Origin: Paulownia fortunei
Lineage: Eukaryota; Streptophyta; Magnoliopsida; Lamiales; Paulowniaceae
Direction: 5' to 3'
Assembly: GCA_019321725.1 (NCBI GenBank)
Contig: CM033120.1
Span: 10,434,716-10,498,715 of the forward strand
Length of the DNA: 64,000 nt
The translations under genes and the position numbers were made by a program. The notes under the pieces were generated by a model. The model was not told the origin of the DNA. It ran no database searches and saw only the letters and a list, made by a program, of their open reading frames with translations. This document shows positions 23,606 through 37,329 of the stretch, piece by piece. Position 1 is the stretch's first letter; the number at the start of each line of letters is the position of its first letter.

Positions 23606-26177
23606 TCAAAACTTGGAGAAATATTTCATTCAATAATTTCATCCTACGATAAATATTTTGCAACAAATGTTAATCATTCACCATTCAAGCTGTAAAATTA
23701 TCATTTCTCCGACACTTATCAAGGATGGCCAAATCATTCTAATGCTTTATGGAGAAATGATAAGAATATGATGTGGCATGCACTTAGTTACCCACAATTA
23801 GAGAATAAGCCTTGAAGAAGCATCAGCTCAATTCGAACGTACTACCGACCGAATCTTATTGCGAACTGAACCTAGCAATCCATCATAAGAGAGGATTTTT
23901 CTTGATGAAGCAATGGCTCGATTAGCAAACACTCAGAGCCAATTCATATTGGAAGCTACAACTGATGTCCAAAATTCATCATCACAACATCAAAACTTGG
24001 AGATCTAAATTAGTGGGATGGATAATATGTTTCCAACAAGACATCAAGATAATTTGCCTTACTCACTTGAGGCAAATGGAGTGGGAGAAGAACATTGTGA
24101 TGTTATTTTGCTAAATGATGAAGAGATTGAAACTATCTTGTGAGTTGAAAAATTGATCAAAAGTGAATAAGAGGTATCAACACAAATACCTATCGTGGAG
24201 AATGAAGAAGATCAAAAAAATATTCAACCAAGCACATCTCAAGAGCCATCATTCAGAGTTTTCTATCCTCATCTTCTACAAAATATATTAAATGTTGTGG
24301 AGGATAATACGGGTATCTCATCGCACAAGCATGAATTGGAGGATAAAGCGTTATGCGGTGGAAAATGAAATTGTACGTGAGGATGTTGACAAATTTATTA
24401 TCCATATAGATTTCATCATTCCTGACATTGAAATGTATATAAACATCTCTCTCACACAAAGAGAACTATTTTTGGTCATCGGGCATCCACTCAACAATAT
24501 TAAAAATTCACTTGATCCTATGTTGGATTATGCTCATTATGCTTATTTTTGGGGATCACCTACACTTATTGAGCATACAAAGGCATGGTATGAAAAATAC
24601 TTATTTTTTTATCCTAATTGAGCAAAGAAGAAGTCTGGCTGAAGACTATAAATTAAGCGCTTCTTGGGAGGCAACCTAAGTATTTTACATTTTTTTTATT
24701 TTTCTTATTTAGTTGTTTAATATTCATTTTTCCTTTTAGTTTGATAGATTTTTGTTTGTTTTCATTTCAGGATCCAACTCAAGTTTGGGGAAGAATTTGT
24801 AAAATAAGAAGTGATATGCCACCAACTAATGAATGCATGTTGATCGATGTTCTTGAAGATGATGGTGATGAAGTTGATGAGAACTAACACTACTCTCATT
24901 CAGGAAAGTCTTCTATACATTATCTTATTTTATATAACATTGAGGACAATGTTAATTCTAAGTTTGGGGGTGGATATATGTGCTTCATTTGCTCTTGTTT
25001 GTTTATACCTTTTGGAAGGTGATGAATATTGTGTTTATGCATGTGCTTAACTTTCGTGGCAATTTTTACCTTTCTTGTAATCCTTTGACATATTAAGCAC
25101 ATAGCCTTGAACATTTGAATTTTCTACGTGCTTAGAAAAAGTTTATGTGAACTCAATACTATTTTTGCGATCTCATATAATTCTACAACTTATTTGATTG
25201 TCACTCGAGGCAAAATCGTAGGCTATATGACATTAGAAAAGTTATTTAGGCTATTTTTGGACCATTTGAACCTTTCAAGTCATCTTATTTATAATGTATA
25301 ATCCCTAATGTCCTCTATTGAGCCTATTGAGCCATTTTTTTGTCACCCTACTGATCAACTTCAACCAGAAAAATTGAAATAAACTAGTTATCTTACAAAT
25401 TACCCCACACTCAACTCATAACTATTATTGTAATATCATTTTTAGCATTGAAAGTGGTTTTGAAAAGAAAAAGAAAAAAAGAGGTGGTGATTTGTACAAA
25501 CTCCCAAAAAAAAATTATAAAGAAATATGAGAAAAAAGTACAACATCTATTGTTCATAAAAAATAAAAAAATTTGGGGGTATAGCATTTCAAAAAAATAT
25601 ATATATGTAAAAATATGAGAGTTTAATGAAGAAAGTGGTGTGACAAATCAAAAGATGAAATGTTCGTGAAGGTGTGACACGAAGATGTGGTGGTGCTCAC
25701 AATAAGGTTCTAGAATAGTTGTGTGCTATGAGTAATTTGAGCTACTATATTATTTTTTACCCTACCATTATCTAAGCTACACGTTATAAGCTTTCAAAGT
25801 CCTAATGATCCTTGATGTCGTGTAAATCTATATTAGTGGAAAGTGACATGAAAAGCAAGCTTATGGAATTCTAAAACACATAAATATGAGATCAATAATT
25901 TGATTATGAGTTTGCATAAACCAATCCGAGTGGTGAAGAGTTAGATATAAGAGGCTAGACACACACACACACACTCAAAGGATTTAAAGATAGGTGAATT
26001 TGACACTTGAATTGAAATCATGCATTTTGATGATATTTTGAGATTTCTTTGAGTTATAAACTCACAATGATTCTTGATGCCCATTTGATTAGTAGGTTTT
26101 ATTATCACTTGTTATTTTACTTATTTTATTTCTTTCTTTTGCTTGGGGACAAGTAAATATTTAAGTTTGGGGGTATT
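23606..26177 (+). pseudogene. Internal region of Athila-like element, gag remnant
   Basis: The plus strand between 23700 and 24260 reads as an acidic/Gln-rich gag tail (for example EASAQFERTTDRILLRTEP and DEAMARLANTQSQFILEAT), interrupted by stops. A 109-residue frame at 24292-24621 has no recognised domain and sits in the decayed part. The remainder up to the polypurine tract at 26162-26177 is non-coding. The element could only move with enzymes supplied by another copy. Confidence 0.6.
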
Positions 26178-28071
26178 TGTTGAGTTGGCTTTATACCAAT
26201 AATTCGTATACTTTTTAATCAACATTTGGTTTATTTTCAAGTATTTATTTTAATCTTTATGCATTTAGTTTGAAATTTTGTAGGTAATGGTAAAAGGAGA
26301 AAAAAATGGTAACAAACATAAAACTTGGTTAAAATTTTGAATAATCTGCTTTATGGTGCTATTGAGGGTAATATTTGTATTTTAGTCATGACGCTTTGCT
26401 ACAATATTATTTTAACTTGATTCTTGAACCATTGGAAAGATAAGAGATATATCTACAATTTTTATATTTACCACAAAATTCAGTTCCTTTGATTTACATG
26501 AAAAATTGGGTTCAAAAGTCTATACTTGACTGAAACTTTCTAGTATGATACATCTTGATATTGTGGTCATAACTCTTTCCACATATTTCATATTGAGTTT
26601 ATTCAAGTGGCTATAGAAATCTAGAACATATAGATACAATTCATTAGAAGACACCAAAAGTCAATTCATCCTAAAAGAATGTCAAAAACTAGTTAAAAAG
26701 GCTGAATACTGTCAAAAACACTGAAGTGAAGGAGAAAAACTGCAGCAACGACGCCTAGGAGCCAAAGAACAGAGAGCACGACACCTAAGTGCCAAAACAG
26801 GGTATTTAGGCACCACAAATAGAGCAAATGGAGCCTAGGAACTGCACTGCAAAGCGGAAAAGTAAGGCTAAAATAGATATTTTGTCATCTTTAGGGCATC
26901 TTCCATCTGATTTTTAACATTCCAAAAACCTCCAAGAGCAAAATTCAACTAGAGAGGGAGAGAAGAGAAAACAAGCCAAGAAAGAAGAAGGAAGAAGATG
27001 AGAGATTTCTTCCAAGAATTGAGAAAAAGATATTTACAAGGGAAGAAACTTATCCTACTTTCAAGTTTAATTTCATTTTCCTCTCTCATTAATTATGTTC
27101 ATAGATATTGTTAAGTTGTTATCATCATGAACTAATTTATTATTCTAGGATTGTGATGTTATCTAATTAAGATGTTTTGAATATTTGTATTAATTCAATT
27201 CTTGATTTATTTTTCAAGTTGAGTTTTCTACATGGTTATTAATGCTTTTAATTATTTGGCCACTAATTGAATGAATTGTTAATCATATTGACCTGAGAGG
27301 TAATATATGTGTCTTGTTCTATATGTAGAAAATCATAAATTGCATGTAAGATATAAATATATTTGTATGGTTTGTGTAGTCTTGTTAGATCGAATCTAAT
27401 TCAAGCTATGTGCATTTTTTCCCCAACAATTACAATTTATTATCTCACTTAAAAAATCCGAGCACTCCTAATGTTTTTTACATGAATTAAATAGAAGCAA
27501 GAGAGGATTTATTGATGCGAACATTCTGCTCCACATAACTAAGGAATGTGATCCAAAAAAGAAATCGGCAAAGAACTAGATACTTAAAATCACATTAAGA
27601 GATCAAATCCTATTTTGACAACATTTGACGATTGTAAGTTTGGGTGTCTTAAGAGCACAATGATTTGTTAATTATTTAATTCCCATATAAATATAGTGAG
27701 TTGTAAATAATAAAAAATTTATTAGACTTTTAAAAAGACTAGTGAATAATTGAAGGATTCACGACTATCAACTAGAAAAATAATTTGAGATTGATATGAT
27801 TGAGTGTTCAAATTTGACTAAGAATGGTAAAATCATAAATTGTAGGTGTTTAAGTCATAGAAGTTAATTGTTATTTGTTTTTGAATCTTAGTGTATTTTT
27901 AGTTTGTTTTAGTTTACAACAATTTTTGAAATATTTCGTTAGTTCAAATAAAGTTAGAGTTAACACAATTTTAATACATAGTAGTTCATCAGTTTTCAGG
28001 AGAACGAAACTCACTGATCACTTTGTTACTTGACATGATAACGTGCATTTACATTTGCAAAATTTGCAACA
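26178..28071 (+). repeat. Athila-like LTR, copy C
   Basis: Begins TGTTGAGTTGGC after a polypurine tract and ends TTTGCAACA. It is clearly similar to copy A up to about 27388, then has about 330 bases of extra sequence and a more diverged 3' part. It could be a single long LTR or a chimera of two LTRs. Confidence 0.65.
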
Positions 28072-29190
28072 TGCTCAACCATACTCTCACTTTGAACACT
28101 AAAAAATGGGTAATATTAAATTTCCCACAACCATTTTCAGAAGGCGAGAATGAATAGAAAATAGTTGTTATAAGAATTTATTGTGCTAGAGTCTCATTTA
28201 TGGGTCTTCATCCCATGAGTTCGGGGCGTGATAGAAAAAATGTCTTGAACTATGTGAAAGGATAATCACAAATTTATTAGGTTGAAATAACCACCTTTCA
28301 AAAATAACTATTGTTAGGCAGAAAAATATTTTTTGTGAAATTCATATATTTTGTGAGATGTGACAATATACTAATGGAAGATGAACCTATGAAGTATTGT
28401 ATGTTTATTGTCACAGCCACTTACACTTAACTAGTAATTGAAGAGAAGCTATTATATACGTTATGTCGTACCATTCTAAACATGAAAAATAAAATACACC
28501 AATGTGCATTGGCTTAATTCTTCAAAAGAATATTCATATGTAGAAGTGGAAATTAGAGGTTAGGGAAACATGCATACAATTACATTTAATCTAACTTTAT
28601 GATATTACATAGATGTAATATTCAGTTGAATTAATCATAAAATAATTAAGTCGTTGCTAAGTTAACATAACTCCAGAGGCGAATCTAAATATATAGCTTG
28701 TCCAAAGTCTAAAATAATTAACTTATGATTATCTTGAATTTGTAATTAGTTTATCAAATTGTTATTATTCATGCACCTATTATTGGTTTTGAAGGTTACA
28801 TGAAGTTATTCATGATATGATCGTTAAAACTCGTAGAAGTACTTCAATTTGTAAATAGAAACTAATGAAAGCTAAGTTAATTATCAGGAGAAAAGATGGA
28901 ACTATGGCCCCGTTTGTTTGACAGAGAATGTCATCCAACTTGAAAATTCATTTGTCTAGCAACAAATATTTGTGTTTGGTAATTTTTTGGAAAAAGAAAT
29001 AAATTCATCAAAACTAGAAATGTTGGAGCTAAAGTTCAGGAATCTGAAATAATGATTGAGTTTCTTCATTATCGAGGCTGATTCAAGACCGCTGTGTTTT
29101 TGTTGTAGTGATGGCACAGAGACACTAGCGGTGGTGGATTGTATATTATAGTTGAAATTTTGAAGTAGGAATTTAAATCCAGACAATAAT
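28072..29190. repeat. Degenerate upstream block, copy 1 of the peptide-gene array
   Basis: From about 28240 the sequence resembles the upstream DNA of the secreted-peptide genes. Shared phrases are CAATGTGCATTGGCTT, ATTCATATGTAGAAGTGG and CCCCGTTTGTTTG, in the same order as at 34.9 kb, 37.6 kb and 44.8 kb. No peptide gene is left beside this copy. The first 170 bases (28072-28240) are unassigned. Confidence 0.6.
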
Positions 29191-31380
29191 TAGACTTTTT
29201 ATTTTTAAGACGAATTTATCCCCCACTAGTTCTAATAGAATCACGATAATCATCTCTAATATACAACGACCACTCTTGAACTAGTAATAACACGACAAAT
29301 CTCAAGCTCAAGAATCAAAGAATAATTTTTGAACTCTCTTAGAGTACTTGAATGTGAGAAGAGAAGTGCAGGAATGAGGATGAATGAAATCTCTGCAATT
29401 CGATAGAGTTTATTTATAATTATTGAAAAGTTGTAGCATGCAGACACAACTGTTGGGAATGTGGTGATGACTGAAGAGACACATTTTTTCATTTCACACT
29501 TACCACATGTATGTCTAATATTGGTCAGACAGACACGTGCACTTAATCAACAACTGATTGGACAAACACATTTGTCATTTTGCTTAATCAACAACTGATT
29601 GGACAAATACATTTGTCCTTTCACTTAGTCACACTATACAATCACATCATATCGTACAGTCAACAACTGATTAGAGAGCTACTACTTCTCGTTCTTTGAG
29701 TAATACACTTACCATATTTTGATTGCAAGGAAATAAATTAAAAAAATTATAAAATTCTTATGATTATATATATATATATATGTATGTATATATACATATA
29801 TATATGGATGAATCCACTAGAAATGTTTTTCAAGTTCAAAACTTCAGTTCTAATACAACAAGTTAGTTTCCCAAACTAAATAAATAGTTTTTTCTCATAC
29901 TCTCGTTCTTGAACTTCGTTGACACTACAATCCAGTCTTCATACACAGGTTCGACTGAACCTTCTCACACAAGTTTGATGCTTAACTCCTCCCATATAGG
30001 TTTGAGTTTGAACTCTTTCCACACAAGTCTATGCCCACTCTAGTAGCTTTTTTGAATTTAAGTGATAAGAGTATAACCGAGCAAATGGATGTGCGTTTTA
30101 AGGATTGTCGAATGAGTATTTTTAGACTATTATTGCCCTTAATTCGGACTTGGCACTTCACTGGCCTTTTACATATTTTTAAGCCTCGTGGACTTTTACG
30201 CTTTATTGAGTTATGATTTAATATTTTAGGATTTAATTAATATAATTATCCAAATGTGCTGATAGGGCCGACCTCTCAAGCCCTTGGACTTGGTCTTAGT
30301 GGGCTGGACCTTTGAAATCTTTTTACTCAAATTATAATTGAGTGCTTCGCCTATGGTACTTTTAAGACGAGTTAAGCTACAAATTGAAATTTATCAGTCA
30401 GATAATAATGTAAGTGTCGTCCAAAATTATAGTAGCATTTGCAAAGTAGGAGAATAGTAAGTTATTATTAAAATTTTGCCTACTGTAAATTTGAAGCAAA
30501 TTAGTAACTATTTCTGTGAAATTGGAATGAAATTGTTTATTTGAAAATGTTTAAAATTGAATTGTTCACTAAAAATGATTCACATTTGAATAAATAAATA
30601 TTAAATTTGATTAAATTGTTTATTTGGTATGTGAAATTCGAATTTTTTTACTGAAATCATTTAAAGGTTAAAACTTTATTGTACAAATTGTCTATACACT
30701 GAATAAAATGGTCATTTTGTCCCGCCAATTGCTCTATTGATGGTTTTCAATTTCCAGCAGCATGCTTATTGAAATAGTAATTCCACTGATAGTTCTTATT
30801 AAACCGTCTTAATTGGTCGTTAGACCCTGAGTTGGAGATTCACAGGGTCCTTTGGGATAGTGTCGACCTATCAGTAGTAGGTTACATTATGTCAGCTTAA
30901 ATGTCCTTTCACGAGAAGGCGGAGGTCATTTGAGTTTGTGCCGCCATAAATATGTATATATTCAAATATACAAGGCGGTAATCATATTCTCCTAATTTTG
31001 TTGTCCTTTGGCACCTATTTGGTGTTGCATTGTGATATATTTATTTTATTATTGTAAATATGTAATTATTGTGGTCGAGTTTCATTCTTCAAGACCACTT
31101 GCATGATACTTTGTTACGTGGGTGGTGTTATTTCATTCTTCAAGGCCACTTACATGATACTTTGTTATGTGAGTGGTGTTGTATTTTGTTACTTGTATAA
31201 TAATCTATCAAATAATTATTGTCCAAAGTTATTTATTTTGATGTTTATAGTAATAAAAGTTGAAAAAAAAATTAAAGTAGATACAATTCGAAGTTCAAGA
31301 AATAGTAGTGCAGATTGGATTTACAATCTTCTTTATGTTCTTATTTTATCAAACGATTAATCTTGTCACTCATAAGACAA
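29191..31380. other. Intergenic DNA with short tandem repeats, no gene seen
   Basis: Contains a 41-bp unit twice (29542-29582 and 29583-29623, with a third partial copy near 29660), a palindromic TA/GTATA microsatellite at 29765-29806, and a 51-bp unit twice (31081-31131 and 31132-31182). The short frames (30031-30216, 31103-31360) show no domain. Parts look like an old LTR but could not be delimited. Confidence 0.5.
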
Positions 31381-31768
31381 AGACTAATCCAACAATAACT
31401 TGTGCAAATGCATGACGATGTGCAGTACGATAAGACTTGGGATAATATTATTTTAAGTTGTTCATCTTTGTTAATGATTTAGTTTCCGTCCTTGTAATTT
31501 AGCAATCATTAGAAAAAGGTATCTAACGCCTCATTTTTTTTAACTAATTCAATCTATTTACTATCAACTTTCCATTAATTGATACAAAATTGCACACCCG
31601 AGAGGGGCTAAAAAAGTAAAAAATTCATACTTCACGGACCAAATTTATAAAAAGTTTAGACTTAAGGGACTCAAAATGTAATACTACCACTGCTAATGTG
31701 TATACATGTGAGTAGTTCTACCAGTACTTAATAGACTCAGTAATTGAAATTGCATTAGTTACAAAAAT

Positions 31769-33574
31769 TGTAACACCTCATAACCTAACTGCAGAACCTA
31801 AATAAGCTAATACAGTTAAGTCAAGAAATGTTAATTTTCCATCAATACTAGAGTTATGGTTTTAATAAAAGTTCCTCTTTTTGGCTATAAGAGAAAGAAC
31901 TTGAATTCATTTGTTGTTTTATTTCATTTTAAACACACCATATACATAAATCAAAACTAAGTACATTTGTTTACAAAACCATAACAGAGCAGCTTAATTA
32001 AAAACCAAACAGAGTTTTCAAAATAGGCTACAAAACAGCTTGAAGCATGACATATAAACAAATCTCTGTCCGACCGCTTTGGAGACTTAGTCAACCTCTT
32101 AAACCTATACATTTTCACATGCATCACATGAATCTAATGAATTAAAGGTTCAGTAAGGTGAAATTGATGTAATAACAAATATAGTACATGCAAATCTCAT
32201 AAGTCATTAAATACATTATTCAATTGAATAACTTTCATTCATAAATCATTTTTTAGGGCACTTGAAGTGTGGTATATAAATAATGCGATAGATCATGGTT
32301 TTCGAAACCTGTTTATAATGATTGACCAATAAGAGAAATAATACGGGGTTACCATACTTGGTCTTTTAACCTCAGGTATTAGTCGTATTCTAACTCATTC
32401 ATTGTGGTTTTTCTATACCATTTTTTCAATCTCAAGTATTTGCTACCATTTATTGGGTCCGTCGGTCCCTCCTGTGTCCCTTGTCTACCTTACCATCAAT
32501 CGAGTACCATACTTCCTTTTCATTTGACAAATAATGACAATCACATTAAAACATGAACAACATTAGATGATTCTTGTGATACAACAAATGAAAGTTTACC
32601 TCAAGTCCGATTTGTTTTATGCAATAGAATAGTTTGGAAGATATATTGTGCTAAAGAGCTTCTAACTTTGTTTGTTGCCACTTTTCTTACTTCCTTTACT
32701 AAGTTTCTCTTTTGGAATCACTCTAAAATACCTTATAATGCTTAAGATGTGGTTTGAAAGGTGAAATAGGATACATATATAGCTATAGGCGTGGCTAAGC
32801 TTAAGGATGAAAGAAATCTTGAGGTGGCAAGATCTAAGATAACAAAAGCTTAAGGTGTCATCACTTGAGGTGTCAAAACATAAGATAGCAACAGTTGTGA
32901 TTTCAAAGCATAAGATGGAAACACTTGTGATATCAAAGTATGAGATGTTAAGTAAGAGATGTTCAACAATGAGGTATCAAGCATGAGGTGTTGTCTTATG
33001 GTCAAATCTAATTTTGTACTTACCTTGCAAACTTAAATCATATTCCATTCAATATTTATCACTTGATTGCATCATATTTCAATGGCCATCCGATCTTATA
33101 AATAATTCATTCGCTAATTTTCTAAACATTTATTCGATCTCTAACCCAATTGTTACCTACGTACTTAGGGACCTTATAATGTCATACTTCAATCATAGCA
33201 TGTCATGTCTAATTCTCTAGTATACACATTACAATTATGTATTTTGATACCATTTTGCATACTGTTAGTTCTTAATCAAATTAGATATATGTAGTATTAA
33301 ATAACACAACAATTCATTTCATAACAATTTAGGATATCAATCTTCCTTAATCAAGAATTGAGTTTTTCAATATAATAAGTACTTAAAGAACATGTTAAAT
33401 AATGGAATAAAGTTTGATGCCATATTTCATGAAATGATGCATATTAAACAATAATTATTAATGTTCATGCAATCATTCTATTCGCATGCCATAATCCGAT
33501 AATGCGTATTGATTAGATGCATATTCATGCAAAATATTTATTATTGACTATGTATGAGAGAATTGGGCATTACA
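31769..33574 (-). mobile_element. Solo LTR of a gypsy element
   Basis: On the minus strand it starts TGTAATGCCCAATTC and ends GGTTATGAGGTGTTACA. The end matches the style of the Tekay-like LTR above. It is flanked by perfect 5-bp repeats AAAAT (31764-31768 and 33575-33579) with no internal element sequence, as left by LTR-LTR recombination. It is absent from the paralogous segment near 41.8 kb, so it inserted after that duplication. Confidence 0.85.
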
Positions 33575-34192
33575 AAAATGATAGACAAAAAGTATAATTG
33601 TCCATAAGTTTCTTTTTAGTTCTTCTTATTTATATGTAAAGTAGCTTATGCAGCTCTTTTGATATAAAAATTGACTTTATAGTGTAATTTTTGTGAGATA
33701 AATTTTTAGATAATTCCAATATTTGTAGAAAATATTAATTCATTACTTTGGACATTAATTTTGTTGAAATTGTTTCAAAATGAATAATTCATTCAAATTC
33801 AAAGTGCCAAAAAACATATCGTTGTTGTGAGTTTACTACCATCATAATGTTCATGGAGGGTCAAGAGAGCTTATTTTTTTTGTTTTATTCTTGTCACCAT
33901 GAGCTTATTTTTATTGATGCACTCTACTTTTATGTGTTTTCTTATTTTTTTAATAATTAGAACTGATTTTTCACAATTATAATTGTTAACACGAGAATAA
34001 TTTTCGAAAAGGTGACTTAGAATACTTACAAAAAAAATTGAAAGGAAAAATAACATAAAATAAATAGTCAAGAAAATATTGTTTATGCCACCCCATTTAT
34101 TTAAGTCACTAATTAATACAAAGTTCACATATCAGAGAAAAGCAAAACAATGCTTGTCTTTGACATATATGAAGTTATTTGGTGCCAATTAT

Positions 34193-34543
34193 TCAATGCT
34201 TAGAGTGGCTAAAGTAAGTTGGAGGCTTAACAACCAGAAGAGCACAAGCAGTTCCTACTCCTATCTTTTGTTCTCCAAGATGACTAGGGTCATCCCAACT
34301 TGAGTATGATTTTCCTTGCAAGTCCTCATTATTTGGATGAATCACAAAGTTTGATGCATCAGCAAAACGTTCAGAACCTCCAAGAAGAGACAAAATAACT
34401 TCATAAGGTAGTTTGTCTTCTCCAATATGACTTGAGTCGAGCGAATTTGTGTGTATTTCTTCCAGATGACGAGCCTCACCATTAAAAGTAAAGCCAATAA
34501 CAAACAACACCATTACCAGAAGAAAGCCTCTTAGAGAAGCCAT
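34193..34543 (-). CDS. Secreted small peptide precursor, copy 1 (C-terminus frameshifted)
   Basis: A single-exon frame of 116 residues. Residues 1-24 are a clear signal peptide (MASLRGF, a hydrophobic core, then a cut site after NGEA). The secreted part has two related motifs: SSHIGEDKLPY at 37-47 and PSHLGEQKIGV at 86-96. The paralogue at 42486-42800 has a cysteine pair after each motif. Here Cys51 and Cys57 are replaced by Leu and Ser. A one-base deletion after the ACALL codons shifts the frame, so the last cysteine and stop are replaced by a 14-residue tail (VVKPPTYFSHSKH). Only Cys100 remains. The family is not one recognised here: there is no CEP, CLE, PIP/IDA (SGPS) or PSY signature. 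The conserved frame and promoter suggest a real gene, possibly losing function. Confidence 0.75.
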   Translation of the reverse strand: MASLRGFLLVMVLFVIGFTFNGEARHLEEIHTNSLDSSHIGEDKLPYEVILSLLGGSERFADASNFVIHPNNEDLQGKSYSSWDDPSHLGEQKIGVGTACALLVVKPPTYFSHSKH

Positions 34544-34615
34544 TATATGTGTTGGGTATATTGCTACTTTACTCTAATAAAAGAAATGTGCAGTTGGTAA
34601 GTTTGTCACTTGTGT

Positions 34616-34624
34616 GTTTATATA
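34616..34624 (-). promoter_or_regulatory. TATA box of peptide gene copy 1
   Basis: TATATAAAC on the minus strand, about 73 bases upstream of the start codon. It implies a leader of roughly 40 bases. The same element is kept in the paralogue at 42863-42871. Confidence 0.7.
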
Positions 34625-34880
34625 GAAAAGTGGAAGAATTGATATTAATGGCACCTACATTGGGCTTCAGTGAATCTAACTTCTTCGTATGTAGTCAAGT
34701 CGTCTATAATTAAATTAATGTTAGTACAACTAAACTATCACTAATTATTTAATAAATAAGTATAGAGGGTAATTTAAAAATATAGCTTCTCCAAGGTAAA
34801 GTACAAGAATGAATGCATGGCAAGTTTATTTTCATATATTGTTTTAACTAAATAATGATTATTTATATCACTAAATAACT

Positions 34881-37320
34881 GTTGAAAAGATACCTTGAAC
34901 TATGTGAATGGATAAGACACACCAATGTGCATTGGCTTCAATATTTCAATAGAGTATTCATATGTAGAAGTGGAAATTAGAGGTTAGGGAAACATGCATA
35001 TAATTTCTGATATTCTATCCTTTTAAAATTCATATTATATTTATATAGTATATATATATATATATGAATAATTAAAAAATATTTTCATTTTCTATACACA
35101 TTTTGAACCGTCGAATAATACTCCGTACTTTTGAAATGAGGTGCTTAGTACTCATATTATACTTATATGCATAATACTTGACGAATAATACTCTATTTTA
35201 ATAAATACTTATAATATTATGTATATTCTAAAAGTTATTTCAAAGTTATTTATAAGTATAAATGAAATATTATATAAACAAAAAATAATTTTTTTAGTAA
35301 TATTTGAATATATTATTTATTATTAAATAGTTATATTTAAGTTATGTCGTAATTATAAATTAAATAATATAAAAATACATATAAAATAATTTTTGTTTAA
35401 TTTAAAGTTAGGCACAAACACAAATCATATAAAATTAATGTTAGAATAAGTCGAATTTTTTATTCGGAATAATTCTTTTATATTCGTATTTTACATGTAT
35501 CCGTATATTAACCATATTCATATTTTTTGCTGATTTTTTTATTGTAAATTTCATAATATACTTGTACGTATTAAATATCCAATTTTTTCCGTCCCGTATT
35601 TAACTAATTAGGATTTTAATTTTATGGTATTACATTTACATAATATTTAGTTAAATTAACCACAGTATAACTAAGTTGCTACTAAATTAACGATAATTCT
35701 AGAGGCTAGTCTAAATATATAGCTTATCCAAAATCTAAAGCAATTAATTAATGAGTGCCTTGAACTTTGAATTAGTTTATCAAATCGTTATTGTCATGCA
35801 CTTATATTGGTGGTTCTGAAGGCTATACTTTACTCGTAACAATATCATTAAATTCATAGAACTACTTTAATTTATTAATAGAAAACACGTGAAAGCTAAT
35901 TTTAAAAGAAGAAAAGATGGAACTATAGTGCATTATATCTCTACGGTTAATGTATTATGTATCGAGCATTTTATATTGGGTGCTAGCTTAGAATTTGTTC
36001 ATTATATGAAGATAACTTTTCCAAGCTAAATTATTTAGTTAAAAGGTAGAACTATATGGACGTGTGTCTCTAGTGTTGAGGTATTGTATATCTAAAATTG
36101 TATATTAGGTACTTGCTTCGAATTTGTTCACTTGATGAAAATGTCACAATTTGTTTGTCCAATAAACAATAAAGAATGAAGAAAAATGACGACAAGAATT
36201 ACAAAATCAAGGCTAATCATTTTGCAATACAAAATTTTCTATTTTAGTGTTCTTTATTTTAACTTTCTGCTTGAAATTTGTTAAGCTCATCGCCATTGAT
36301 CAGTAACATTTGTTGATAGGATCTATAGCCAAAATTTCGTATATCCTAATTTATCTTGAAAAATTACAAAAACTCCTTAAAATAAATGTTTATATCCAAA
36401 AAACCCATCAAATATTTTTCAATTTAAAAAGCTCATTCCTTCAACTTTTCATTCATAACAATCCAACAGTTTATTTTTTTGACTAAATTACCTCAACTTC
36501 TTAGATTTGTAAATCTAATGAATTTACTTTATAATTGATTTTTTCAGGTTGTTCAAATTTGTTTGATCAATGATGATTTCAATTTTAATATTTTAAGTTA
36601 ATGGAGAATTTTTTTTTATAATTTTATGTATAAAAGTTGAAGTAGAGTTGATTTTAATTTTATAAATTGACTGAACAAAACTAAAAGATTATAGTTGTTC
36701 AAAGTTCATAAATTAAGTTTTGTAAAAGTTTTTACTACAAATAAATGAGCACAACTAAATGTTAACTCGTTTTAAATTTGATATCAATAAATAAAAAAAA
36801 AATTACTGGAAGAAGTTCAAGTGCAATTTAGTCCAAAAATAAGGTAAAAGTAAATTGTTGGTTTTTTGGAATGAAAAGTTGGTGGAATAGTTTTTTTAAC
36901 TGAAAAATAATTTCATGGAATGTTTGAGTGTAAAATTTTGATATAAGTGATTTTTAGTAAATTTTCCTTTATTTTTTAAATAAACCACAAGCAATTTGTT
37001 TCGTTTGACTTGAATTTATTTGGAGGTAAATTAGAGACAAACACATAAGATAAATGAATGAATAAGATGCTTTAGCAGCTCCAAATAAATAAAGTAGTGA
37101 TGGATGTCAGTGTGAATTATACACAAGTATTTGTAAGTGTTTCTTTTCTTATTCTTGTGTCATCAGATCACCAACTCGACCTCCCAAAAATGAAATTTTT
37201 TTATTGATTATTGTCTAAGACTCAACTTTAATGCAATAATTATATGCTAAAAAAGTATTAATTATTTATTATTTTTCAAGGATTTTAAGAAAAATAATTA
37301 TTTATATCAAATAAATAATT
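34881..37320. repeat. Upstream block, copy 2, plus AT-rich DNA
   Basis: The block shared with 28.5, 37.6 and 44.8 kb runs to about 36 kb, interrupted by an AT-rich stretch at about 35010-35630. From 36.2 to 37.3 kb nothing recognisable is seen. Confidence 0.55.
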
Positions 37321-37329
37321 ATTGACAAA

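Larger units (their letters stand above)
22733..28071 (+). mobile_element. Athila-like gypsy element lacking pol
   Basis: An LTR (copy B), 2.6 kb of internal DNA and an LTR (copy C). Typical Athila-type non-coding signatures are present: a reading close to ALLGRQPKY at about 24658-24685, and the phrases AAGTTTGGGGG near 24958 and 26162 that end in a polypurine tract just before LTR C. No protease, RT or integrase block was found. The family name is a judgement from these signatures; a Tat/Ogre-type relative is possible. Confidence 0.7.
31390..34880. repeat. Segmental duplication, copy 1 (with peptide gene)
   Basis: Excluding the solo LTR at 31764-33579, about 1.7 kb here (3' flank, gene and promoter of the first peptide gene) corresponds to 41430-43070 in the same order. 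Similarity is highest around the gene and its immediate 3' side. Confidence 0.75.

Noticed and set aside
24292..24621. 109-residue plus-strand frame as a possible gene
   Set aside because: It lies within the decayed interior of the Athila-like element, has no recognised domain, and the phrases around it are typical non-coding tail of such elements.
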